DNA from: a bacterium
Lineage (GTDB): Bacteria; Patescibacteriota; Minisyncoccia; Phycocordibacterales; Phycocordibacteraceae
Length of the DNA: 33,906 nucleotides
NCBI GenBank assembly: GCA_021789225.1
Contig: JAJYJQ010000001.1
Coordinates: 23,564-57,469, forward strand
Direction of reading: 5' to 3'
Shown: positions 16,261-24,944 of the stretch, piece by piece
Layout: each line of letters begins with the position of its first letter
Numbering within the stretch: the stretch's first letter is position 1
Translations under genes and position numbers: made by a program
The notes under the pieces: generated by a model
Seen by the model: only the letters and a program-made list of their open reading frames with translations
The model's database searches: none
Told to the model about the DNA's origin: nothing

Positions 16261-18120
16261 TTACTGCATCCAGCGCCGATACCATAACTGGAAGGTCATG
16301 AGGTTCCAGAGCTCCTTGCGGTTGTCACGGCGGCCGCTCATGTGCTCGTCGATGAGCCGCCCTACCGCCGCCTCGTCGAACAGGCCATGCGCGCGGAGCG
16401 ACTCCGGCGAGAGGAGGTCCTCGACGAGCTCGCGCAAGGGGCCTGCGAGCCAGCGCGCGAGTGGGATGCCGAACCCTTTCTTTTTGCGGTGGATGATGTG
16501 CGAAGGGATCTTCCCTTCCATGAGGTGCTTAAGGAGATACTTGGTCGTTCCGCGCCGGTACTTGAATGCATACGGGAGTGAGAACGCGAGATCGACGACC
16601 GCATGATCGAGGAGCGGCGCACGCGTCTCAAGCGCGTAGTGCATGCTCGCGCGATCGACCTTCACAAGCACCTGATCCATGAGATAGCTACGGGCATACG
16701 CGAAGAGGAGCCGATTCTGCAGATCGCCTTGTGTGAAGTCCTTGAGCGATCCTTCGACGCTCGCGAAAACATCGTCGTCCTGCACAGCGTCCCGGAACGC
16801 CGGACGCTCAAGCGCACGCCGTGCGGCAGTATCGAACGATCCGAGCCATTCGAGATGGCGGCGAACCATATCGTCCGTATCGCTCGAGAGCAGCTTTTTC
16901 AGATTGTACGAGAACGAGAAATTCTCGTGTGATGCGGGGAGCCGATCGGCTGCACCACGAAGCGCTCTGCGAAGCGACGACGGAAGCGCTCCGTAGAGCG
17001 ACTCTCCCTGAAATGTCGGATAGCCTGCAAAAAGCTCATCTCCTCCATCGCCGCCGAGCGCGACTGTGACCGACCGGCGCGCGAAATGAGAGAGGAGAAG
17101 TGTAGGGATAATGGACGCATCGGCGACCGGCTCAGAGAGGACATCGCCGAGCGTTGGTACGAGATCAAGCGCGTCCTGCGCACGGATAGTTTCCTCGTGA
17201 TGATTCGTGCCGAGAGAAATGGCGACGTCACGCGCAAATGCCGATTCATCAAATGAGGGGTCCTCGAAGCCAATTGAGAATGTCTCGATTGGTCGCGTGC
17301 TTGCCGCCTGAGCGTAATAGGCAATAGTGCTGCTATCGATGCCCCCAGAGAGAAAGACACCGAGCGGCACGTCGGAGACGAGTTCGCGCGACACCACACT
17401 CTGGAGTGTCTTGTCGAGCCGCTCTAAAGCTTGCGCTTCCGAAAACAGCAGGAGCTCAGCAGGCGGCATCCAAAACTTCTTTTTCGAGACAGCTCCGCCT
17501 TTGAAGACGAGGGTGGTCGCCGGCTCCAGCTTGTGGACACCACGAATGATGCTCTTCGGCGTCGGCACGTAATCGAATTGAAGATACTGATTGAGCGCAT
17601 GTAGGTCGATTTCTTTCTTGATGAGGCCGGATGCCATGAGCCCGCCGAGCTCTGACGCGAACGCGAAGACGCCATCCTGATACGACCAATACAGCGGCTT
17701 CTCCCCCATCCGATCGCGCGCGAGCACGAGCGTCTCCTCGGAAAAATCGTAAATCGCGATTGCAAACATGCCATGCAGCTTCGAAAAGGCAGATACGTGC
17801 TCGCGCTCGAAGAGCGCGAGCACGACCTCGGTATCCGAGGTCGTGCGGAACGCGTAACCGCTCGTCGCAAGCTCGTCGCGCAGCTCGGCAAAATTGTATA
17901 TCTCGCCATTGAAGACGAGCGCGAAACGTTCATCCGGCGAAAGCATCGGCTGGTGCGCGCCGGAACTCGTGTCGACAATCGAGAGCCGTGCGTGGCCGAG
18001 TCCGACCGCACCGCGCGTGTAGACGCCCGTATGATCAGGGCCGCGGTGTTTGATTGCCGCCACCATGTCGCGGAGCGGCCGTTCTTCCTTCAATCCGACG
18101 ACACCCGCAATGCCGCACAT
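16261..18120 (-). CDS. asnB: Asparagine synthase (glutamine-hydrolysing)-family amidotransferase
   Basis: MCGIAGVVG N-terminal nucleophile Gln amidotransferase; HRGPDHTG, FNGEIYNF, SGGIDSSTIAYYAQ ATP-PPase P-loop, ALGGDGGDELFAGY. Confidence 0.95.
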   Translation of the reverse strand: MCGIAGVVGLKEERPLRDMVAAIKHRGPDHTGVYTRGAVGLGHARLSIVDTSSGAHQPMLSPDERFALVFNGEIYNFAELRDELATSGYAFRTTSDTEVVLALFEREHVSAFSKLHGMFAIAIYDFSEETLVLARDRMGEKPLYWSYQDGVFAFASELGGLMASGLIKKEIDLHALNQYLQFDYVPTPKSIIRGVHKLEPATTLVFKGGAVSKKKFWMPPAELLLFSEAQALERLDKTLQSVVSRELVSDVPLGVFLSGGIDSSTIAYYAQAASTRPIETFSIGFEDPSFDESAFARDVAISLGTNHHEETIRAQDALDLVPTLGDVLSEPVADASIIPTLLLSHFARRSVTVALGGDGGDELFAGYPTFQGESLYGALPSSLRRALRGAADRLPASHENFSFSYNLKKLLSSDTDDMVRRHLEWLGSFDTAARRALERPAFRDAVQDDDVFASVEGSLKDFTQGDLQNRLLFAYARSYLMDQVLVKVDRASMHYALETRAPLLDHAVVDLAFSLPYAFKYRRGTTKYLLKHLMEGKIPSHIIHRKKKGFGIPLARWLAGPLRELVEDLLSPESLRAHGLFDEAAVGRLIDEHMSGRRDNRKELWNLMTFQLWYRRWMQ

Positions 18121-18122
18121 AC

Positions 18123-19064
18123 CTATCGCGACTCCTCGCTAATCACGTACGGCCGCCTCCCTTGGGATTCGTAGTATGTTCGCATGATCATTTCCGCGAT
18201 GATGCCGAAAAAGATGAGCTGTACACCGACGATGATGAAGAGCGCAGAAAATATCGGGAGCGGCGTCTCAACAAAGTGTTTGATATTCAACAGACGGAGA
18301 AGGATTGCCGCTACACCAGCAAGGATTCCGAGCGAAAAGCTGAGCAGCCCCCACGAACCGAAAAAGTGCATCGGTCGGTTCATGTAGCGGTGCAGGAACA
18401 CGAGGACAACGAGATCGAGCAGAACACGCGGCACGCGACCAAAACCATACTTACTCGTGCCATAGACGCGGGGCGTGTGATTAACGGGAAGCTCGGTGAC
18501 AGCCCCGCCCTGCCACGCAGCATAGGCGGGGATGAAGCGATGCATCTCACCATAGAGGCGCACGCCTTTCACGACGTCGGCGCGGTAGGCCTTGAGCGTG
18601 CAGCCGTAATCATGCAAATGCACACCCGAGAGTTTCGAGATGATCCAGTTCGCCGTCATGGACGGGAGCTTGCGCGTCATCCATGCACCTTGCCATCGGT
18701 CCTTTCGCCATCCAGAGACAACATCGTACCCCTCGTCGAGCTTCACGAGAAGACGCGGAATATCTGCAGGGTCATTCTCCAGGTCACTGTCGATGGTGAC
18801 GATAGTCTCGCCGCGGGCGCGTTCGATTCCCGCTGAAAGCGCGGCGGTCTGGCCCGCGTTTACCTTAAAACGCACGATTTTGAGCGCTGGCTCTATTGAG
18901 CTCCAATTAACCAACTGCTCGTATGAGTCATCAGTCGATCCGTCATCGACAGCAATGATCTCATATCCGACTTCCATGCCGCCAAGCACCTGAGACAAGC
19001 GTTCGATGAGCGGCCTGATATTTCCCGATTCGTTGTAGACCGGGAGGATGATGGACAATTTCAT
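18123..19064 (-). CDS. Glycosyltransferase family 2 (GtrB/DPM1-like) with C-terminal TM pair
   Basis: MKLSIILPVYNESGNIRPLIERL...IIAVDDGSTDDSYEQL...TIDSDLENDPADIPRLL...; C-terminal hydrophobic hairpins. Confidence 0.93.
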   Translation of the reverse strand: MKLSIILPVYNESGNIRPLIERLSQVLGGMEVGYEIIAVDDGSTDDSYEQLVNWSSIEPALKIVRFKVNAGQTAALSAGIERARGETIVTIDSDLENDPADIPRLLVKLDEGYDVVSGWRKDRWQGAWMTRKLPSMTANWIISKLSGVHLHDYGCTLKAYRADVVKGVRLYGEMHRFIPAYAAWQGGAVTELPVNHTPRVYGTSKYGFGRVPRVLLDLVVLVFLHRYMNRPMHFFGSWGLLSFSLGILAGVAAILLRLLNIKHFVETPLPIFSALFIIVGVQLIFFGIIAEMIMRTYYESQGRRPYVISEESR

Positions 19065-19118
19065 GGCCTAGATTTTAGCAGAATACAGAAAATACGGTAC
19101 TTGCGGCTGAACCCGCCG

Positions 19119-19553
19119 TCACATCCGAGCATCTGTCTCTGCGCTAAATACGAAGCGCTGGTAAAGGGTAAAATTCAGGATAGCCAACATTGCCATCGTT
19201 ATGATTTGCGCCACGAGATACCAGACATGCAAGACGGCAAACAGCACGAACATACTGACATTGTTCATCGCCATGTTTCCTATCGAAACCAGGAGGAACT
19301 TTATGAATTGAGTATGCGCTATACGCAAGTCCATACTCCTGAACGTCCAGAATTTCTGAAGCGAAAAGTTCGTGAGGATGGCACCCACGAATGCGGTATT
19401 GATTGCAACCCAATACGATAGGCTGAGCATCTCGCGAAATGCGAACAGAAGTGAGAGATCGACGATTGCTGTCAGGACGCCCGAAGCCACGCTCTTCCAG
19501 AAACGTCTGCTTCTAAGTATGGACAACACTTTTTCTCTTGCGCTCATTATCAT
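19119..19553 (-). CDS. GtrA family membrane protein
   Basis: RFWKSVASGVLTAIVDLSLLFAFREML...INTAFVGAILTNFSLQKFWTFRS...QFIKFLLVSIGNMAMNN: GtrA pattern; directly upstream of the GtrB-like GT2. Confidence 0.93.
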   Translation of the reverse strand: MIMSAREKVLSILRSRRFWKSVASGVLTAIVDLSLLFAFREMLSLSYWVAINTAFVGAILTNFSLQKFWTFRSMDLRIAHTQFIKFLLVSIGNMAMNNVSMFVLFAVLHVWYLVAQIITMAMLAILNFTLYQRFVFSAETDARM

Positions 19554-20230
19554 GATTCCGCCTCCTGATGTTTCTCAGCATACCCCTCCAGCTCTTTCTG
19601 TCGCTTCTTAGAATATTCGAACGCGAGGTCCGGGTGCGCGATGACGTAGAAGTGCGGATAGATGAAGTCGAAGAGGTGGTCGATAAACGGCGAGGCGAAG
19701 TGGAAGCCACGCACGTCCTCGACGATCCAGCCGGCGCGCTCAACTGTGAGCCGAAGCGTCTCGCGCGTGAAGAAGTTTATGTGCTGGCTCGCGAGACTCC
19801 CACGAAACTTCGCGAAGCGCATGAGAAACGCAAATTTGGGAACACAAGGCACGCCGAGGATGAGCCTTCCTTCCTCGTCGAGGAGCTCCTTACTACGGAT
19901 AAGGAACGCGTGCGGCGAATAGAGATGCTCGAAGAGGTTGTTCGCGAAGATGATGTCGAACTTCTTTCCGAGAGACGCAGCAAACGTGTCATCTTCGACG
20001 TTCCCAAGCACAACCGCGAGACCGCGTTCTTTCGCGTAGGAGGCCTCTTCGGGCGACACAGTCACTCCAACGCTCTCCGGTCCGAAATGCGCGAGAAACT
20101 CGCCATACGAGCAGCCAAGGTCGAGTACTGCCACGCGTTCGAGACCGAAGCGCATGCGGATATTGCGGAACGTGCGCGACGCCGAAACCGCTTCGAACCG
20201 CTTCCCTATCTTCTGTTCATTCTCGCCCAT
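19550..20230 (-). CDS. SAM-dependent methyltransferase
   Basis: VAVLDLGCSYGEFLAHFG...FDIIFANNLFEHLYSPHAFLIRSKELLDEEGRLILGVPCV. Confidence 0.9.
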   Translation of the reverse strand: MGENEQKIGKRFEAVSASRTFRNIRMRFGLERVAVLDLGCSYGEFLAHFGPESVGVTVSPEEASYAKERGLAVVLGNVEDDTFAASLGKKFDIIFANNLFEHLYSPHAFLIRSKELLDEEGRLILGVPCVPKFAFLMRFAKFRGSLASQHINFFTRETLRLTVERAGWIVEDVRGFHFASPFIDHLFDFIYPHFYVIAHPDLAFEYSKKRQKELEGYAEKHQEAES

Positions 20231-21335
20231 GATGCATCAGTGATTTTACGATACGCTCGGCGCGCTTGGCCCAAGTATACGCCATTGCCTTCTGGTGCGC
20301 CGCTGCAGCGCGCGTGATAGCCGCAGCTCTATTGGCAAAGACCTGTTTGACACCCTCGGCGAGCGCTTGTGCATCATCGGGTGCCGCAAAGAGCGCTTCG
20401 TCGCTCGTGAGCACCTCGCGCAGCGCCGGCACATCGGATGCGACGATCGGGGTGCCGCTCGCCATGTATTCGAAGAGCTTCATAGGCGAGGTGAAACGAT
20501 TTGCGTCCTCGTCTTTGCCAGAATTCGGAATGACGAGCACGTCGGCGGCACGCAAGTAGTGTGGCACGTCGGCAGGCGGAACATATCCGACGATCGTGAT
20601 GTTCGGCGCATTCCCCCACCGGGCGCGGAAGTGGGCGAGATCTTCCGTCGTACCACCCACGAAGACAACGCGCGCGTTTGGCACCTGTGCGGCTGCCTCG
20701 GCAAGCGTGTCAGCACCCTTACGCGCGTAGAGATGGCCAACGTAGACGACAAGATTCTCGTCTGGAGCAAAGCCGAGCACCTCGCGCGCTCCCGCTCTCG
20801 AGCCGACAGCATCGAACCGATGCTCGTCGACCGCGTCGGGCGCAACGACAATCCGTCCGCTTGGGATGCCCGCCGCAACGTACGCTTCCTTAAGACCGTT
20901 CGATATGACGACCGTCCGATACGCATGCTTCGCGACAAAACGTGAGCTGGCCGACGGCTTCGCGTGCGCTTCGAAGACAAGCCGGCGACCAAGCAACGAA
21001 TACTGTGCGAGCACGAACGCGTCGCGCGAATAGATGACATCGGCACGCCAAAACGCGCGCCGCAGCCGTGCGCGCTCCGAAAACCAGAGCGCCGAAAAGA
21101 GGAAACCGAGCGGGCCGAAGCGCACCAGATCTGGCGCATGCAGCGTCGTAAGCGTGAAGTTTCGCTCCACACCGTAGTACGAGAACGGATCGTCAGCTAT
21201 AAAGTTCTTGCGCGTCGGCACAACGAGCTCGACTTCATGCCCCAAACGCGCGAACGCTTCGCACGTCTTCATAATCTGGATGCCGTGTGCCTTCTCGGTC
21301 GGCAGACGAATGTTGGCAAGATAGAGGATGCGCAT
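20217..21335 (-). CDS. Glycosyltransferase family 4 (GT-B)
   Basis: MRILYLANIRLPTEKAHGIQIMKTCEAFARLGHEVELVVP...VLVIPNSGKDEDANRFTSPMKLFEYMASGTPIVASDVPALREVL. Confidence 0.93.
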   Translation of the reverse strand: MRILYLANIRLPTEKAHGIQIMKTCEAFARLGHEVELVVPTRKNFIADDPFSYYGVERNFTLTTLHAPDLVRFGPLGFLFSALWFSERARLRRAFWRADVIYSRDAFVLAQYSLLGRRLVFEAHAKPSASSRFVAKHAYRTVVISNGLKEAYVAAGIPSGRIVVAPDAVDEHRFDAVGSRAGAREVLGFAPDENLVVYVGHLYARKGADTLAEAAAQVPNARVVFVGGTTEDLAHFRARWGNAPNITIVGYVPPADVPHYLRAADVLVIPNSGKDEDANRFTSPMKLFEYMASGTPIVASDVPALREVLTSDEALFAAPDDAQALAEGVKQVFANRAAAITRAAAAHQKAMAYTWAKRAERIVKSLMHHGRE

Positions 21336-21337
21336 AC

Positions 21338-21991
21338 TTAACTGTTCGACCGTGCCGTACCGGAGAAAATAAACCCTAGCGGATACCGCTCTGCACTTCG
21401 CGGGCGCATCGCAAGAAAGAGCCGGTCCAGGCCCACATATGGCAGATATGCAATCGGCCTGATGAAGCGCGGCATGGAGAGCACAATGGTGTTGTAGTTT
21501 GCCACGAAGGGTCCTCCGCCGACTGCGTGCACACGAATATCGACGAACCCTGCATCCGCAAGCAGCTGCTCGATCGCTTCGCGAGTGTAACGGAAGTAAT
21601 CATGTGGGTCGGGATGATAGCCGACCCAGAACGGCACGAAGCCAATGATATGCCCTTTCGGCGCGAGGATGCGCGCTACCTCGCTCAATAGAAATTGATG
21701 ATGATACACATGTTCGAGAACATTGCAGATAATCACCGTATCAATGGCGTCCTCCGCATACGGGAGCGCATCTTTTTCAAAATCAATACCTGAGATGGAG
21801 CCGTCGATCGCCTCGATTGAGGTCACCTGTTCCTGCTGAAAGAAATCAAAATAATCCGGGCGCCTACCACCACCAACATCCACCACCTTACCGCGGAGCG
21901 TCTCTCGCGACAAAGCTTCGTTCATGCGAATGCGCGCAATGGTTTGTCCAGCGAGCAATCTTTTGAGAGTGAAAAGGGTTCCGGTACGCAT
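21338..21991 (-). CDS. SAM-dependent methyltransferase
   Basis: KVVDVGGGRRPDYFDFF...IDTVIICNVLEHVYHHQFLLSEVARILAPKGHIIGFVPFWVGYHPDPHDYFRYTREAIEQLL. Confidence 0.9.
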   Translation of the reverse strand: MRTGTLFTLKRLLAGQTIARIRMNEALSRETLRGKVVDVGGGRRPDYFDFFQQEQVTSIEAIDGSISGIDFEKDALPYAEDAIDTVIICNVLEHVYHHQFLLSEVARILAPKGHIIGFVPFWVGYHPDPHDYFRYTREAIEQLLADAGFVDIRVHAVGGGPFVANYNTIVLSMPRFIRPIAYLPYVGLDRLFLAMRPRSAERYPLGFIFSGTARSNS

Positions 21992-21996
21992 ACACT

Positions 21997-22617
21997 TTAT
22001 AGTGGTCGCTTCTCAAGTACGAAGAAATGATGATACTGGTTTTCGAACGGCACGAACTCTTTCTCTATCCTGAAATACTTCTGGAGCGAGGTACGGATCC
22101 GCGAGAGCGGGTACCCACGCTTCCCTACCTCCCAGTAGTGTTGGCCATTGAATACGTGCTTTCGCGGATACGGAATCTTCCACGCGATACGCAGCTCAGG
22201 CAAGAATGGAATCTTCAGGGAGAATCTGAGCGGTGGCCCGAAGTGCGGGAGGCTGATGATGACGGTGCCGCAAGAGACGCGCGCGAGCTCGGCGAGCGCG
22301 CGGTCGAATTCTGTAAATGGCAGATGCTCGAGCACTTCAAACGCACAAGCAAGATCGTACGAAGCCTCAGGCACAGGTATTGCGGTCACTGAGGCAATGA
22401 TGTCAGGCTTGACGTCTTCTGCAATGTCGACGCTCGTGTATGCAATGTTCGAACGGCGCACGTATTCGCCGACAACTCCATCCCCGACGCCGACCTCAAG
22501 GACTGATGCTGGCTGGCGTGCAAGGATTTCGGAGAGCTGATAGTAGTAGCTTGCCCACCGATCTATCTGCACATAGCGTTTGAATCCGTATGCCTGCGCC
22601 TCTACTTGCTTCTGCAT
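21997..22617 (-). CDS. SAM-dependent methyltransferase
   Basis: SVLEVGVGDGVVGEYVRRSNIAYTSVDIAEDVKPDIIASVTAIPVPEASYDLACAFEVLEHLPFTEFDRALAELARVS; start at MQKQVEAQ (22617) rather than the track start at 22794. Confidence 0.9.
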   Translation of the reverse strand: MQKQVEAQAYGFKRYVQIDRWASYYYQLSEILARQPASVLEVGVGDGVVGEYVRRSNIAYTSVDIAEDVKPDIIASVTAIPVPEASYDLACAFEVLEHLPFTEFDRALAELARVSCGTVIISLPHFGPPLRFSLKIPFLPELRIAWKIPYPRKHVFNGQHYWEVGKRGYPLSRIRTSLQKYFRIEKEFVPFENQYHHFFVLEKRPL

Positions 22618-22648
22618 GGTCTTAGTATAGGGGAAAGAGCGGCGCCTT

Positions 22649-23649
22649 TCACTGCCTCGCGAGAATAGTGGTGATCGTCTCGATGGTGTGCGGCAGCGCG
22701 TAGCGCTGCCGCGCGTCCTGGGTGAGCGGCGCGATATCCATGCGCGCCGCGGCTTCGAGCGCATCGGCGATCGCTTCCGGCGTGTCGTGCTCAACGAATA
22801 AGCCGGAGGGTGCGAGGAGCTCGCAAAACGCCTCGTTGGTCGTCACGGCTGGCACACCGGCGATGAGCGCTTCGAGCACGGTCTTGTCCACGCTGCCGGT
22901 CGTGCTGAGATTTAGGAACACGTCGGCGTCGGCGAGAAGCGCCGGCACATCGCGATGCGGCACAGCGCCAAGGAACCGCACATGGCTTGCGTACGATTTC
23001 GCAGAAACGGTCGCGCGCACGTCTTGCGCGTAGCGTTCATCCGCTTCCGTCGCGGGCGCACCGGCAACCGTGAAGCTGAATGCCGCGCCGCGCGCGGAGA
23101 GTACGTCGAGCGCTGCAAACATCTCGTGCACGCGCTTCGTCGGCGAGAAGCGTCCAATGGTGAGGATGCGGAGCTGAACTGTTCGACATCTATGCCATGC
23201 CCAACGATGTGCACCTTCTTGCTCGGGAGCCGGAAGCTCTCGGGCGAAGCTGTGCCAATAGCGTTCGCGAAAGTGGTCGCGATGCGCAGCTTCATATCGA
23301 CACTCTTATGCGTGTACCAAAGCACAGAACGCTTGCCGAGGAGTCGCCAGAGCCACCCAGCAAGCACGAGGTATTCCGGATTCATGTGCACGAAGACGGT
23401 GTCGTACTCGCGGCGGAGGCGCCAGGCGAGCGAGAGGAAGCGCCAGGCATACGCGGCGCGGCTTGCTGCGCCGCGCTCTTTTCCAAGAGAATGCACGCGC
23501 ACGTTCGCGGGAAGTTCGTGCTTCCCTTCCTTGAGACAAATAACCTCTACACGCTCGACGTGCTTCGCAAATTCCTCCACCCACCGCACAAAAAACCCGA
23601 GCACCGGATCATTCGCATCGACAGCCTGAGTTACGATGAGGAGTCTCAT
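22649..23649 (-). pseudogene. Glycosyltransferase family 4, split by an apparent frameshift near 23171-23181
   Basis: ORF 22912-23649 gives a GT4 N-domain (MRLLIVTQAVDANDPVLGFFVRWVEEFAKHVE...VHIVGHGIDVEQF); ORF 22649-23131, read upstream in its frame, gives the matching C-domain (LRILTIGRFSPTKRVHEMFAAL...DADVFLNLSTTGSVDKTVLEALIAGVPAVTT). Confidence 0.85.
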
Positions 23650-23769
23650 AGCATCTGTCTCTTGCTCCTAGTTTCTACTAATGGGTCCATACGATACCTG
23701 CTTAAGTTGGTTCTTATTTCTAGCCGTGCTTTGCACTTTCTCCTAATATCTCCTAAAAGCAGCATGTCA

Positions 23770-24906
23770 TCATCCATGTTCCATAGAGCCCGCAGACAGG
23801 AAAGACTTCGGTGTGACTACGCGCGCGACCGCTGTTGGATAATGTTTGAGAAACGTCTTGAACGAAACGTCGGTCGCGGATAGTTTTGCTTCGAACGCTT
23901 CAACTGTCTTGCCCTGCACACGGACGAAGTCAATCTCTTTTTTGTCTCGCGTACGCCAAAAGTGCGTGCGTGGCGGAAACGGAACCAGCGTATCCTGCTT
24001 AAGGAACTCAGAGAATACGAAGGACTCGAACCGTACGCCCGCCAGTACCGGATCATTGGTAGCGAATCCTTCTCCAGAGAACGTGTTGCGCACGCCGGCA
24101 TCGACAAAATACACCTTATACGCCTTTTTGAGCTCATTCGCGTGATTGCGTGAGAATGCATACACGCGTTTTATGACGAACGCCTGCTCCAAGAGGCGGA
24201 GATAATGCTCGACAGTTTTCGGTGCGACGCCGACTTCCCTAGAAAGATCATGCGCGGAAACGATACCGCTGACGCGCGTTGCCAGGTGTACGACCAAATC
24301 TTCAAATGCTTTCGGGTTGCGAAGCGCCTCGAAGGTGAAGACGTCCTTGTAGAGATAATTTGTCGCGATGCGTTTTATCGCGGCCTCCTTCCCTTCCACG
24401 CTTTCGGCCGAAACCACAGCGGGATACGAGCCGTAGCGCATCAAGTCGTCGAGCCGTTCACGCGTGATTGGAAGTGCCGATGCGACTTCGCGCAGAGAAA
24501 GCGGATAGAGCATGAACTCGTCAGCGCGGCCGGTCAACGGCTCACGTATCTTGTTTGCCAGGTCGAACGCGCTTGAGCCAGTGGCGAGTATTTTTATCTC
24601 GGGGTATGTGTCATGAAATACCTTGAGGATTTTCCCGATATTCGCGATGGTCTGCGCTTCATCAAATACAACCGTTTTCCGGTTGCCGATAAGCGATCGC
24701 AGCGGCTCCGGGTCACCAAGCACAAACTGTCGGCGGACTTCGGCGAGCTCGCAGTTGAAATAGCTGTCTTCGGCGTCGAGGCGCTCAAGGATACGCTTCG
24801 CGAGAGTTGTCTTACCCGCCTGCCTCGGTCCGAGAATGACGAGGATCCCCTTTTTTTCGATATATTTGAGAATCTCGCTCTCTATTTCGCGTTGAAACAT
24901 CTTCAT
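23770..24906 (-). CDS. AAA family ATPase with DUF4143 C-terminal domain
   Basis: GILVILGPRQAGKTTLAKRIL Walker A, KTVVFDEAQTI Walker B, LATGSSAF, LTGRADEFMLYPLSLRE; C-terminal FWRTRDKKEIDFV typical of DUF4143 proteins. Confidence 0.93.
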   Translation of the reverse strand: MKMFQREIESEILKYIEKKGILVILGPRQAGKTTLAKRILERLDAEDSYFNCELAEVRRQFVLGDPEPLRSLIGNRKTVVFDEAQTIANIGKILKVFHDTYPEIKILATGSSAFDLANKIREPLTGRADEFMLYPLSLREVASALPITRERLDDLMRYGSYPAVVSAESVEGKEAAIKRIATNYLYKDVFTFEALRNPKAFEDLVVHLATRVSGIVSAHDLSREVGVAPKTVEHYLRLLEQAFVIKRVYAFSRNHANELKKAYKVYFVDAGVRNTFSGEGFATNDPVLAGVRFESFVFSEFLKQDTLVPFPPRTHFWRTRDKKEIDFVRVQGKTVEAFEAKLSATDVSFKTFLKHYPTAVARVVTPKSFLSAGSMEHG

Positions 24907-24915
24907 ATATCAGCA

Positions 24916-24944
24916 ATATTAACAAATTAGTACTAAAGTATCAA
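24916..24944 (-). promoter_or_regulatory. Sigma70-type promoter TTGATA-N17-TAATAT of the DUF4143 ATPase
   Basis: -35 at 24939-24944, -10 at 24916-24921, 17-nt spacer; ATG at 24906 is 9 nt after the -10; overlaps the 3' end of the upstream GT4. Confidence 0.6.

Noticed and set aside
23739-23758. Tandem 10-bp repeat TCTCCTAATA/TCTCCTAAAA
   Set aside because: Only two imperfect units in a short intergenic spacer; too little to call a repeat element, although noted as part of the A/T-richer flank of the ATPase.
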